This document shows positions 45,445 to 57,618 of a stretch of 64,000 bases of DNA, one piece after another (the stretch's first letter is position 1; each line of letters begins with the position of its first letter). Location: assembly GCA_037157565.1 (NCBI GenBank), contig JAZHRO010000063.1:158088501-158152500 (forward strand), given 5' to 3'. The notes under the pieces are model-generated. The model had not been told where the DNA came from and ran no database searches. It was given only the letters and a program-made list of their open reading frames with translations. Made by a program: the position numbers and the translations under genes. This DNA is from Thalassia testudinum (Eukaryota; Streptophyta; Magnoliopsida; Alismatales; Hydrocharitaceae).

Positions 45445-48400
45445 TGATGAGACACTCATCACGATCTCTAATTACCCCTAATTAACTAGTCTTCCTAGTT
45501 AATTAGCTAGGGTTATGAATATATAAGGGTTATTTATAGAATAAGGGATATTTAGTTAAGGACCTTAAAATAAGTTAAAAATGACATTTTATCATTCAAT
45601 TAACATTATTAATAATTTAGATAATAATTGGACTCGAAATCCTATTAATCATTTCCTTAATTAATAAGTTAAGTAACTTAAATATAATGTATACCTAAGT
45701 ATATAATCACTTAAGTGATTTTACTTAATTTAATAAATTAACCCAAAAAGGTCAAAAATGTAAATTCACAGTGTAAACATAATATTTACCTTATTTACTA
45801 ACATATATAAAAAGTTGAAAAAGATCTAAATTAAAATAAACCTTCAAAACCTGGGTTTACATTTTAGTCCTTAATATTCATTACAGTCAGGTCCTTATTT
45901 CTCACACAGGTCCTTAAGTTTTATTACTTCTAAGTCCCTCTTCGTCTTCTTCTCCAGCCAAATGAACGGCTGGCGGCAGAGAGTCACCCCACCGCACGAT
46001 CACCGCCCTGCCGACATCATTCCTCTTTGTCCAAGCTCTTGCAGCTTGCGCTCACCACCTGCACTTGATCCATCGGTCTGGATTAACTGAGAATCCTATT
46101 TTTCAGTGGGAGATAACCTCACCGTCGTCGGAGATGACGACGGAGGTTAAGCTCTTCGAGCTCCTTCTTCAGCCAGACCCTGCCACTCTCTTCGCCGCAA
46201 ACTGCTATAAATACCCCCTCACACCTCTGATTTTATTTAAGTTGGCTGCCTTCCCTCTTCTAACACTGTAGCCGACTTCGATAGGCTATTCATCCAAAAC
46301 TCCGGCGATTCCCCATTCCATCTTCCGACTTCCTCCATCCATCTTAAGCAGCCGAGGAGATCCGCCATGGTCTTCCGCACCTCTGACAAAGGCGCCGACC
46401 TAAGGATTCCTCTACTCCACCTCAAATCTGCCCGCCGGAGATCTTTCTTCCACCCTCTAATTTCGTCGTCCGCTATGAACCTTTGGCGGAACCCTATTGA
46501 CCCCTTCGTCCAGGTAACAGTAGACTAGGAGTAGGAGTAGGAGTAGACTAGCTTAGTTAGTTAGTTTAGTTAGTTAGGTTAGAGTAATTTCATATTTTAG
46601 TTTCATCTCCTCTGAATCTGGCGAGTTCCTTGAGCTCGCCAGAGCTTTAATTTTGTCTTTTAACTGATTGTTCACCTTCCTGTATCTTCCATGTTGACTT
46701 CTAATTCACCTAACCATTAATTAAATCACCTAAACGCCTAATTCAAATCTCACCTTCACAGACTACTGACACTGTCCATGGTGACAGTAGTCGATTTAAT
46801 TTCACCTTCATTGGGTTCTTTCATCACCTATCACCACTAATGAACCCTAATCGACATTATAATACCTATTATTATCATCTATAATTAAACACCTAAATTT
46901 AATTAAGCTCCTGATCTCGCTGTCCATGGTGGCTCAGGAATAGTTCAAACTATAAATTAAATATATATTTATGAATATTAACATCTGTTGACTTGATTTA
47001 ACCTCTCAATCGAGTAGTTAAATCAAGTCCTGAGCTTTAACCACTCAAATCTCTTAAGAAAACAAACTTACTGTCAAATCTTAATTTTAATGAACAAATG
47101 AGGAATTAAATGTGATACTGAGGTTCCTTGTAACCTCAGGATCATTTTTGGCTTAAAAACTGTTAGTTTTGTCAATCTATACATACAATTCTACATTTTC
47201 TGGACTCACCGGAGCTCCGGCGAGCACCAGTGAGCCAAAGTTGTGTTACAGCCTTTAGAACTTGCTAAGTAGCTCCAGAATAGTTTAATAAGGATTACTA
47301 ACTATTCTAAAGAAATTTGTTTGAGGATTTAACCACTGGAGCTGTAGATGTAACTTCTTCTTCCCCAACTTCGGCGAGTTGGAGAAGTCTGTTAGGAAGG
47401 ATTTGAGAAGCATTTAATGAGCTCAGAAGCTTTAGTGCGATGCACTGAAGCTATTTTAACCCTCAAAACATTGTAGCAATCTTTCCATGACTCTATCGAA
47501 CACACACCTATCTTAGTTCAGGCGGCGAGCCTGAAACCCTAGAAATTAAGGATAGAACACAAATCTAAAGATCTGAATAAGTTCTAGATGATGAGAAGAC
47601 TCTATTTTAGGCATTAATTTCTTGAGAGGAAGCTTGAATTGAGATTTTGAGGAGTGCAAACAGTTTCTGGGATCTCATTTGATGATCTAAAATTAATTAA
47701 AGTAAGCTCAGATGATGTACTTAGTGAAGATTTAGTTTCTGCTAATTTGGGTTACTTTCGAACCCAAACCAACAGAAGTACTGTTCTAATGAAATTTAAA
47801 CTTAAAACCTACCCTGATTGATTTGTTATAACCCTTAGAATTAATCTAAATAGATTAGGAACACTTTAAAGTGTCTGTTGCACATATTGATGTCTGAAAA
47901 TCAAACTCTGAAGCTTTCAGAGAAGAGAAAAGCTTCTTGATGAGAACCTCATCATGAGCCATAACTAGCTCATTTTGACCTAATACAAAGGATAAAAGCT
48001 CCTACATAACTCAAGGAAAGGCTTAACTTAGAGAATTCTGAGTTTAAGGAGAAAACGAGTCATAAGGGGTAAAAATGCAATTTTACCAGTATAATCTGCA
48101 TACAGGGTAATTCAGGGTCCAAACATAGGTCAAAGCAACCTAATAAGAATAAAAGTGGGATGAGATGATCTGACAAGGGCTACAGCAATTCCAAGGAACT
48201 AAATGATAATCTGTAACCTTAAAACAAACCCACTTCAATTTGCGAGGTTCGAGGCAAAAAAGAAATGGAATAAACCCTCTAAAATTCATAGAAAAATAAT
48301 CTCTAGGGTTTAGAACCTTCAATTTGACCTTAGGAACCCATCTTGACCTACATTGAGAACCATACCCAATTAATAACTTAATTTGGGTTTTTGCGTAAAT

Positions 48401-48630
48401 TGACCAGTCAAACAAGGTTTAATCTAGAAATAAAATTCACCATCAGATTCCTTAGGTCCTAATTAGTCATGTATAAAAACTTGAGCCTAAGAAGAAACCT
48501 TCTTGACCAACTTTACACTTTGGTCCTCATATATTTACTTTTTGGCTCTCAACTTTTGAACCCTCGCATTTTGGCCCCTAACTCTCCTTCGTTCTTTGCG
48601 TTCAGGTCCTCCCTGCAAAACCTGCCAGCA

Positions 48631-48842
48631 CCATGCTCCGGCGACCTTGCACGGAGCATGGCGCCGCGCAGGGTGAGGGGGAGAGTCCGGCAAGTAAACC
48701 GGGGGTGCCCTGCGTCGTCAGCCGTCGCAGGGACACCCCCTGGTTGCTGTAACCCACCATACCGGCCGTGCGAACGCACGGACGGTATGGGTTTCCATCT
48801 CCGGCGTCCTCTGGCGAGGGAGACACGTCGTCTCCCTCCGCC
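48631..48842. other. Four tandem hairpins upstream of the K TATA box
   Basis: 48631-48661: perfect 10-bp stem CCATGCTCCG/CGGAGCATGG. 48701-48740: stem GGGGGTG-CCCTGCG with a one-base bulge. 48751-48793: 17 paired bases with a three-base bulge and one mismatch (CCGTGC/GCACGG at the tip). 48813-48842: AGGGAGAC/GTCTCCCT plus GGCG/CGCC with a one-base bulge. All end within 20 bases of the TATA box at 48863. Confidence 0.85.
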
Positions 48843-48862
48843 TTCCTCCCTGATTCGGTCCC

Positions 48863-48870
48863 TATAAATA
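48863..48870 (+). promoter_or_regulatory. TATA box of K
   Basis: TATAAATA in CCTATAAATACCCCC, matching the H-family boxes at 16182 and 46206; in the H 3' LTR (58392) it reads TATACATA. A start about 30 bases downstream would give about 1.8 kb of R-U5. Confidence 0.75.
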
Positions 48871-50193
48871 CCCCCGTCGCTCCACCGTTCTTCCCAGCTC
48901 GGATCTGACGGAGAAAACCCCCAACTTTCCTCTCTTCTCACTCCGGCAGACGCCCACCAGCTCCGGCGGTTCTTCCTCCTCCTCCTCTTCGCTCTGCCGC
49001 AATACCAGCAGCAGAGACTTCTTCCCCTGCTCTTCCCGCGTCGCGCAATACCGGCGCGCGCTGCCTCTGCCCCGTCGTCACCGCCGTCCTCCCCGACTGG
49101 GCACCTTCTTCTCCGGCAACAGCAGGTACAGCCGTCCGCCTCCTCGCCCCCTTCGTCACTTTAGTTAGGTTAGAACTACTTCCCTCTATTCTCTCTCTCT
49201 TTTCCCCCTGCTATTTTTATCTAATTACCCCTCGACCGCGCCTAATCACCCTCACCTTCTCCGCCTCCGGCCATCCTCCGGCGAGTCGCTCCCATCACTC
49301 CAGCAACCCACACGGCTCGCCGACCACCGCAGAACCTCCGCCTCCTCACCCTGATCAACCTCCGCCCTTCCACTTCCCCCAAATCACCCTCTGCAACTCC
49401 ACCGAACAAACCCATCTCCCGACCCACAGTCCGACCTAGGGCAGCCCTTAGGCTCCGCCCCGCCGCCTGCACACCCCCCGACCACCTTCGCCGTGCCACG
49501 GCGAAGGTCCTCCGCGTTTCTGATTGGGCCGAGAGGCCGTTTTTCTATGGGCAGGTACCTGCGCTCGTCGCCGCCATTGTTGAAGCAAAGCAGCTTCTTC
49601 ACCTGCTGCCCCAGGTGAGTCACGACCAGGTTACGCTCCCAGACAGCGCAAGGCACCTTCACGAAGCACCAGGCTGCAGTCGAGTCGAAGCCCTCGCGCG
49701 AAGGACTCGCGTAACGCTGCGATTACCGGCTGCTTCCTCCGCGCAGGCGCGAAATTGGGGTGGGACATTTAGTCCCACCTCGGAAGGCTCTGAAGGAACG
49801 CAGCGGTATAAAGCGAAAAAGTGCTGGAGGCTTATTGCCTCAGCACACAGGGTGAGGTCCCCTTCACCCGCCCGGTTACCCGGTCTCGTCCGCGCTCACG
49901 CCCCGCGGACCTGGCCCGACCCGACTTAGACTGACCTGCACTCCTCGCCCACCACGCACGCCGGTGGGCCTGGACCCGGGCGCGACCCGTACCCGGCTAC
50001 CCGACAGCTCTGGGAGAGCTATCCCATGAGCGGATTCTGTGAGAGAGAGTCGCGGGGGAGGGTAAAGATAGGTTTTGCCCCTCTCTGATCAAGCTGTGTA
50101 AGTGTGCAGGCACAGGTGAAGAAGAACCGTGGAAGAAGACGAAAGCTGAAGGAAGGAGGATCACCGAGCGGCACTGTAGCAGCTGCGGTTTAA

Positions 50194-50219
50194 GTCGTCT
50201 GATTGGAAAATCAGACGAC
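50194..50219. other. 11-bp perfect hairpin with GGAA loop in K
   Basis: Stem GTCGTCTGATT/AATCAGACGAC, loop GGAA, which fits the stable GNRA tetraloop class if transcribed. It lies in the U5 side of the LTR, so it would be near the 5' end of the element RNA. Confidence 0.85.
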
Positions 50220-52170
50220 GTCCTGAAGGCAAAGAAGGAGAAGGAAGGTGAGGCAGAGGAGAACGCAGAGAGGCCAAGACAAGAACTGAAAGAAGAACAC
50301 GAGAAGAAGAAGGTCTGAAGAAAGGAAAAGAAGAAAGAAAGAAGAAGAAGAAGAATAGGACCGCAAAGAAGAAGAAAAAAGAAAGAGACGAGCAGAAACA
50401 AGAACTGAAAGAAGAAGAAAAGCATCACTACTGCTGCAGATAAAGCAGAAGAGTCAAGCAGAAGAAGATAGGCAAAGAGAAAAGAAGAGAAGAAAGAAGC
50501 CAACAAATTCTCTCTCTCTCTCTTTCTTTATTTTTGTAAAAGAAACTTGTACCCCTAGAATACAACTTGCTCCCTGAGTTCGACCTCGGGAACTCTTTAT
50601 TTTCCGAGTAAAAAATTTATATATTTGAAATGATGGCAATAACTGGCTATACTACAACGCTACAATAAAACCCGGTTATACACGCCCAGCCATCGTTTCA
50701 CTTCTCTACAGGTTCTGAAGGTCATAAGAGTTTAAAATCTATCCTATCAGATGCAGAATCATTTATATCACATGTACAGACCTTTTAATAGAAGAGAGAA
50801 GTCCATCTGAGGACTCTCCTGACATAAAAACTACTTCCAGGCTAGTAAAAACCCTGTAGGAACCCCTGATTTCATCTTTTAAATTGAAGAGCAAAACATC
50901 ATTAAAATATTAAATTGACCCTGTAATTGTGTAGATTACCATTAGAGCTTTCTAACAAACTTGAAATATTCAATTTGGAGCTCTGGGTAGAAAGTTATGA
51001 ACATTTGAATTTAGGTCTGAGAGGGGTAAGTTTGTCCCACCTCGGTTATTCACGAGCGTGCACTTGGGGATAAAACCAATTTGTTTCCTTGGCTATGCAG
51101 TCGTCAGCGCTCAGTGCACCGGTTCCGATTCCATCTATTCTGATCTGAGCATTGCATGTCTGAGTGTGCGAGCTTATGCCTGCGGGTGTGCGCCCTTGGG
51201 GGCGTGCGAAAGTGATTGTGCCCTGGGAGGGCGAGTGTGGCCTGGGAGGCTGGGTTGAGCCGATGTGGCTCGAGACGATGAACCGATTAACAAATGAACC
51301 GAAACGAACCTAACTGAGATTAGGCGAGGACCGAATAGGGTCTGGTCCCACCCTAATTTCAGGGTGCTGTGTATCCTCGAAAGGACCTTGCCGCAAATAA
51401 AAAAAACTTTTGGTTAAAAAAGTAAAAAAAACTTGGTTCAGCTGAAAGCTTAAGGAAAAGAGAAGCCGCTGAAGGATGCTAGGTGTTGAAGCTGAAATCT
51501 AGAGAAGAAGGCACAGGCGCTAAGGAGTGTTAAGGAGAAAAACTAAGGGAAGAAGAGAAGGCGGGAGAAAACTAAGGAAAAAGATAAGAGACAGGAACAA
51601 GAGAAGAAGGCAGGAACAATAAAAGAAAGAGAGCTTGAGATGGAGAAGGAAATAAAAGAAAGAAAGAAGATTAGAGGCTGAAGAGATTAATGAAAATAAA
51701 TGAATTTTTCTTGCATCATTATCTTTTTATTCTTAGTTGTAAAAAGGCATGTTTTAATAGAATAACTTTTTAATTGCCTTAATTTCTTGGAATGAAATAC
51801 AATTGAAAAATTAGCATGATTACTTGTTAATAAAGTACAACATTTTTAAGTAAATATGTTTTGCATATGGAATTTTGTATATCCTTTATGGTTTAAATAT
51901 TTTGACAAAACTCATGTTTTAAAAATCAATTTATTTATACCTCCTAAACTTACAGAGATAAAAGAAAATTGGTGAATTTGGAGAAAATTATTATGCCTCC
52001 CAGTGAACGACCTGGACTCAACCAGTAAAAATTTCTAAAATGTTAGATTAATTCGACCCTATATTACACAACTGACACAACTTCGAGTTAACCTAAGTGA
52101 TTTCTTCTACTCTTAATTAAGTGAAATTAACTTGATTACTAAGTTGAGTGAAAACCATGCATCATTTTAA

Positions 52171-52188
52171 TGGCGTCGTTGCCGGGGA
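52171..52188 (+). promoter_or_regulatory. Primer binding site of H (tRNA-Asp type)
   Basis: TGGCGTCGTTGCCGGGGA, one mismatch from the tRNA-Asp complement, six bases after the LTR end GCATCA. Confidence 0.9.
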
Positions 52189-53168
52189 GGAAATATTTTG
52201 ATTCACTAAAATTTAAAAGGATTAATTATTTAATTAGGAGGCATTTTGTAACTATTTTTTGTTTTTACTAACTTTAGTTCTAATTAGTTTTGTGTTTTGT
52301 TTTGTTTTGTTTTTATTTTTTGTCTTCTTTTTAGGTTTACCTTTGCGGGTAATCTCAGGAGAAGGCAGGAATCCGTTTTACTGTTTTCATTTTTGTAAGT
52401 ATTTCTTAATCTTTTGTTTTGTTGCATTTAAAAATAAAAAAATACAAAAATACATCTTTTCTGACTAGCAGCAGCATAAACATAGGAATACACTCTTAGG
52501 AGTGCATTTCCTGCTAGTATTAAGTGCGATCTGACTCAGGAAATTTTTTTAAACTATTTTTCTCGCATCAGCTGGAAAACACGAGAAAACCCGCGTAGAT
52601 CCCTGTCTTTTGAGAATTAAAAAAAGGCTACATATTTTTGTTTGAAAAGATATAAAAAGCGGCCATTGTAGTTTAATTGATATATTTATGAAAAAGATTA
52701 ACTAAAAAGAGGAAGTAAAATTGGTGACTTAAATCTGTTTGCAGAATGCATGTGGGTTTTTGTATCGATATCGTCTGTTGCATGCTATCATGCACACAGC
52801 ACGATCACTAGAGTCATACGAGTCTATTTTTCTTTCTCTCCTCTTTGCACCTCTTAGGGCTTTGGCCGAAGATCAACAAGTCTATCTCACTACTAAAGCC
52901 CTGGGGAGCCAGTAGTGAGCGGTCTCGATCCTAGACCTTAGACCTCTGAGTTTTAAGGTACGCACTTGCGTAGACACGAATTAGTGTGCGTATTTTGATA
53001 CTGTTACTCTATTTGTTTGTGTCAAGTTACTTTGCATACTTTAGGAATTTCTTCTTTCCTTTGAAAGAAGAGCAAAACCCGTGTCTTTTGCACTGTTTTG
53101 TAGGTTTTTTGTGCCGCTGTTTTCGTATCGGTGGTGTGCGTGTGCCTTTGCACATTTATTTTCCGTTT
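52189..53168 (+). mobile_element. 5' leader of H
   Basis: Non-coding, T-rich near 52255-52340 with a pyrimidine tract ending TTTTTAGG (about 52334) that resembles a 3' splice site. A second T-rich stretch lies near 52820-52850. The frames 52259-52468 and the first part of 52986-53372 are not conserved proteins. Confidence 0.75.
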
Positions 53169-55093
53169 ATGGATGGGAGGCAATCCTTGCATCCGCCTCT
53201 TGCACCACCATTGACAGGTGATCCTAGGCCGGCTGCAGATAAGCAACCAATGGTTTTCCCGTTTAATCCATCTACTTCTATGGATCTAATGCAGAATCTT
53301 AATCCCGAGATCCCTTCTTCTTGTCAGGGGGAGATGCCACCTTTTGATGTTCATGAGGTGCTCCTGAACTAGAACCTTAGGATGCCAGAGCAAACAAGAC
53401 AAATCAATTTATTAACAGCAGCCTCAAATAATCTACAAACTTTGCAAACCCGTTCTTTACCTCGACCTGAGGCGGGTTTTGAAAATCCTGATTTACTGAT
53501 CAATCATCAAAGGCCTGTACTTAGAGATTATTATTATAACCCATCTAATGCACAAGTAGAGCCTAATGTTAGGATTCCTATTGGGGAAAATGATCCAGAA
53601 TTAAAGCCAAACATTATAGGTTTAATCCCCCACTTTCACGGATTTGCATCCGAGGATCCATTTCAACACATTGAAGATCTTAAATATTTATCTCAAACTC
53701 TTGGTCCTCAAAATCAAAATAGGGAAATCCTACTAATGAAAATGTTCTCTTTTAGCCTTAAAGATAAAACAGCTTATTGGTATAGAACTATAGCAAGACG
53801 AATCTCAACTTGGGCTGAACTCGAATCTACATCTTTGAAGAAATTCTTTCCAATTGGTCGAACCGATGCTTTAAGGCAAGATATTACTACTTTCAATCAA
53901 AATCAAGGAGAACCAATTCATGAAGCATGGGAACGTTTTCATGAATTGCAAAGGAAATGCCCACATCATGACATCCCTCGTTGGCAACTCATGCATATCT
54001 TTTATTATGGTTTACAAGAGGGCATTCACAATCTAGTCGATGCATCTTGTGGAGGAAATTTTCTAAATCACGATGCAGAATCCACTTCAGAATTATTTGA
54101 AGGGATGGCGAAAAACTCGATCAATAATGAATCAATGTCGCAATTTTTGTGGGGTGTGAATACGAATCACCAAAATCCGCATAAGGGCATTCACGAGATC
54201 GGTAATCCATCCAGTTCAAAGGATTTAGAGATTATTGCAGAAAAACTAGACAAAGTAGATATCGTAGCAAAGCATCTCGACGAGGTTAGAAACATAATGA
54301 AGAATCTTACACCTCTACTTGCTACGAATCCTACATATTTACCTATTTCACAAATTCCCGCGGGGAGGGAATTTCTGAATAATCTAGATTCTAGAGATCC
54401 ATCTTCCTTGGGTTTTCTATCTAATCCTTCACCAACCCAAGGAGGGACCTTTGTCCCACAATCTTACCCACCCTTTTCCCCACCCTTAACTGTTGTAGAA
54501 AACACGCCATATCTTTTAGGTTTACATGCCATCTAGGAAAATATTCCAAGACCAAACCTTTATTCAAATACCTATAATCCTAGATGGAGAACCCACCCTA
54601 ATTTTTCTTGGGCTGATCCAAATCAAAATCAAAGGCCATCATATCCAAATCAGACCCATTTTAATCCACCTCCTTTGCCTCCTCAGCAATCAAATTTAAG
54701 GCCTAGCCTGATGAGTATGCAGAATTACTCTAGGCCAAATAGAGATACACAGCTAGACCAGATTTTAAGAGCTGTGTCAGAGAGTCGGCGACAAAATGCT
54801 GAAGCTCCTGCTGAGATCCATAGGTAATGTAAGGTAGAATTGGCTGATTTACGAAATCAAAATTACGCTTTTGGCTGTCTTGTCAGCCAGGTACTCTTCC
54901 GTCTCAGCCAATTCCGAATCCTAAGAATCTGCCAAATCCTAGGCAAAATCAAGGCCAAGTCCACTTCATTAATCAGGCCTTTGATTCTAATCATAATCCA
55001 TCCTCTGTATTACCTGATAATAACCCATCAAACTTGCATCAGCAACCTATTTTGTGCCAAAATGACTCACCTATTATTGGGAACCAAAACTGA
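53169..55093 (+). pseudogene. gag: H gag, broken by stops and a frameshift
   Basis: ATG at 53169 (MDGRQSLHPP...). One frame runs to 54827, broken by TAG at 53370-53372 and TAG at 54534-54536, ending at TAA 54825-54827. After a frame change near 54880 the typical gag tail (PIPNPKN...) continues to about 55093. The longest open piece (53382-54536, 384 codons) holds a well-kept Retrotrans_gag capsid core at about residues 75-245, with WAELESTSLKKFFPIGR and VDASCGGNFLN. After the second stop comes YNPRWRTHPNFSW, a usual plant Ty3/gypsy gag C-terminal motif. No zinc knuckle or protease motif was found. Confidence 0.88.
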
Positions 55094-57618
55094 GTTTGCT
55101 GATCTTCTGAACTTGGTGGAAACATTTTTGAATTTCCTTAATCTTAAACGTTCTACATCTCAACCTAAATCAGATCTATTCTTCACATAAGATTCACTTT
55201 GATTCTTCTGAGATTTTCATGAGAATCTGATTCTAGGATCTGCGAGATCTATTCTAGGCAATTTCAGGATGAGTTTTGATTGGGTGGTTTAATCTACTTT
55301 CTAATTTTTTGATCTAATTCTTTCATAACTCCTCTATTTTTACCATATACTTATTCTTTTTAGGAGTTCTTTACTAGGGTTTACGCCTAGCTGAAGGCGT
55401 AAAACTTAGCACTTGTACATAACTATTTCCTATTTTCATCCTTTTTGATTTTCTTATACACTTACTTTTAAAATTTCACTTCATATCTTTTCACCCTTCT
55501 TACAATGAGGACATTGTAAAATTTTGGCTTCAAGGGGTGTTGAAGTGAAATTTTCACTTTAAGTGTTGTTTTAAAAAATAAAAACACATAAAAATCAAAT
55601 ATCCATGAAATTTAAAAAAAATAAAAATTCTAAAAATGATAAGAATTTTAAAAATTCAAAAATTTCATAAAAATTTGAAAATTTTTTTGAAAAAAATCAT
55701 AAAAAATTGAAAAAATCTTAAATACATAAAAATAAAAATATATAAATATAAAAATTTAAAAAGAAAATTCATAAAAATAATAAGAGGAGTTTATTCATTT
55801 TTAATAAAGAAGAAAAGAAGAAGAATGTATATATATTATAATTAAGAGCTTTAATTTTCTTTTAGGTCAGAAGTTTAAAATGTATATAGAATATATATAG
55901 ATATTTAAAAGCATTCAATTTTTAATTAGATTTTACTTTAAACATTTTGTAGAAACACACTTTTGTGTTTAAAATTTTTAAAACAAGATTTTATTTGAAC
56001 TTAGGAATCTTTTAAATCTTTTAAAGATTTATTTTTCTATTCTTATTTGAATTAAGAAACTAAGTGTGTTAAGATTTTAAACTTAAGTTTTGGAATTGAA
56101 TTATAACTTTTTAATCAATTAGATTAAGTAATCTTTTGATTTTTTAAAATTTGATTTTATCATAAAGTTAAGTAAAAAGCCAGATATTCAGAGTTAATTA
56201 GATAGAGTTGTAGAATTTTAGTTTACAAAACTTACAAGCTAGAGATAAATAACTAGACTTGGTAATTTTTGTCTTGATAGATCCTATAGGAGGAACTAAG
56301 AATTTGAAGAACCTAAGAGTAAAGGGTATTATTGTCCAAGCTCTGATTTGAGAGCTAAGTAACCTAAACATCTAAAATTCACTCACATAGAATTGTCTTG
56401 TTGACATCTGGGACCCCGAAAACACAGAGGTTAAGAGATCAATTCTGAATCCTCTTTAGTCCAAGGATTTCCATGAGGCGGTTCTTGAAAGGGTGAAGGA
56501 TGTGCCACTCACCTAGAAAAAGGATTTGGAGAAGAATGTTAGTAAGAAAAATGAGAAGGGGGGAAAAGAAAAGAAAAATAAAAAGAAAAAGTAAATAAAC
56601 ACCCTGCAGTTAAGTGCCTAGCTAAAAATGGGTACTTATGCAGTTTTCCATAAATAAATAAAAGCATCTCAATACAAATGGATGCTACCCTTCCTTCCAT
56701 CAAAAATAAAAAGAACACCTCGCTACAAATGGGTGTTCTAGCCTATAGAAAAAGAGAAAAAAAATATGGAGAAAAAAATATTAGGAATAAGAGACCCAGT
56801 GGTCCACCGGGGAGATATACACAAAAAGTGTTGACCTCGGGATAGAAAGCTGGTGAGGAGAAAGCAACCAAACCTGAGTAAGGCCAAGCCAAAGGCTTGA
56901 ATTGGAATAATTGGGATTGGAAAGGGATGTCTTAAGATCTGGATTTTTGCAACATTGGATGTTTTTAGGACAATTCTCTTCACTAACCACAGATGTTTTA
57001 AAATCATAGCTATTGAACCTTGGTATTGGGCAGTGAAGCCTAAGAAATTGGGTTTTGAAGATTTTAAGTTGAGACCTAAAAGAGAAGAATTGACAGAATC
57101 CTAGGTCTACAAGTTAATCTTTAGTGCTGTAGGCAAGTAAATTAAAGTTTTACTACTCTATGTTTGATTAATAATGAGTATCTAGTTAATTTGCTTAAAC
57201 TTATATTGATAAAAGTCAAATATCATAAATAGGGGATTAACTTAAATCTATTTGAGTTTTCGAGTTAAAATTTAATTCTCAATCATTAAGTTTTATTTCT
57301 CTTAAAATACTTTGTATTCTAATTTGAGTTAAGAATAGTTACAAAGATTAAGAGGTTTTTGAAGAATTCTAATTTTGAATAAAATTCTTGTTTACAAATT
57401 ATTTTAAGTGTGTTTTGAAAATGTTATAAGTATAAGTTTAAGTAAGAAAATTTTCACACATGCTCTATACATTAATCATTTATATTAAATTTCAAAATTT
57501 CTGACCTAAGCTTTCCTCTACATAGTTACTATTTATAATAATTTAAACCCAAGTGCTTTAAATCATCATAGTCTTAGCTAATTTTGCTAGGGACTAGCAA
57601 AACTTTGGCTTGAATGTA
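55094..57618 (+). mobile_element. 3' non-coding region of H
   Basis: 2.5 kb, very AT-rich, including a low-complexity AAAAAT-type stretch at 55560-55800. Features: perfect hairpin TTTACGCC/GGCGTAAA (55380-55403); hairpin TACAATG/CATTGTA with loop AGGA (55501-55518) followed by TTCAAGGGGTG; and perfect hairpin TTTTGCTA/TAGCAAAA (57582-57602) just before the 3' LTR. The terminal tract GGCTTGAATGTA is not purine-rich, unlike G and F. The minus frames near 56738-57007 are chance. Confidence 0.78.

Larger units (their letters stand above)
47938..50700 (+). mobile_element. Solo LTR K (related to the H family, GC-rich)
   Basis: 2763 bp with perfect 5-bp duplication CTTCT (47933-47937 and 50701-50705); the uninterrupted site is seen in the H 3' LTR near 60180. 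It starts with TGATGAG/CTCATCA (loop AAC) and ends ATCGTTTCA. TATA box TATAAATA at 48863-48870 in the same context as H. The middle (48590-50000) is strikingly GC- and CpG-rich compared with all neighbours; the end is GA-rich (50090-50505). The frames of 60-170 codons in it (for example 49997-50506 minus) follow base composition and have no recognisable domains. Confidence 0.9.
45445..52164 (+). repeat. 5' LTR of H, interrupted by K
   Basis: Arms 45445-47937 and 50706-52164. Terminal hairpin 45445-45461. AT-rich U3 to 45950; a hairpin CCGTCGTC/GACGACGG (46122-46143) upstream of the TATA box TATAAATA (46206-46213); then a long R-U5. A GA-rich stretch lies at 51430-51690, and CCCAGTGAACGACCT near 51998, ending at GCATCA. 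Compared with the 3' LTR it lacks about 66 bases at about 47636 between AGCTT repeats. Frames here (46065-46271 and others) are LTR sequence. Confidence 0.88.

Noticed and set aside
48469..49929. Many overlapping Arg/Ala/Gly-rich frames in the GC-rich middle of K, looking like a gene-rich CpG island
   Set aside because: Frames overlap in all phases, none has a recognisable domain, and the segment is bounded by a perfect CTTCT duplication, so it is LTR sequence.
49997..50506. 169-codon minus-strand frame rich in Phe/Ser/Leu in K
   Set aside because: It is the complement of a GA-rich stretch, which reads as Phe/Ser/Leu in any frame; no domain or conserved start.
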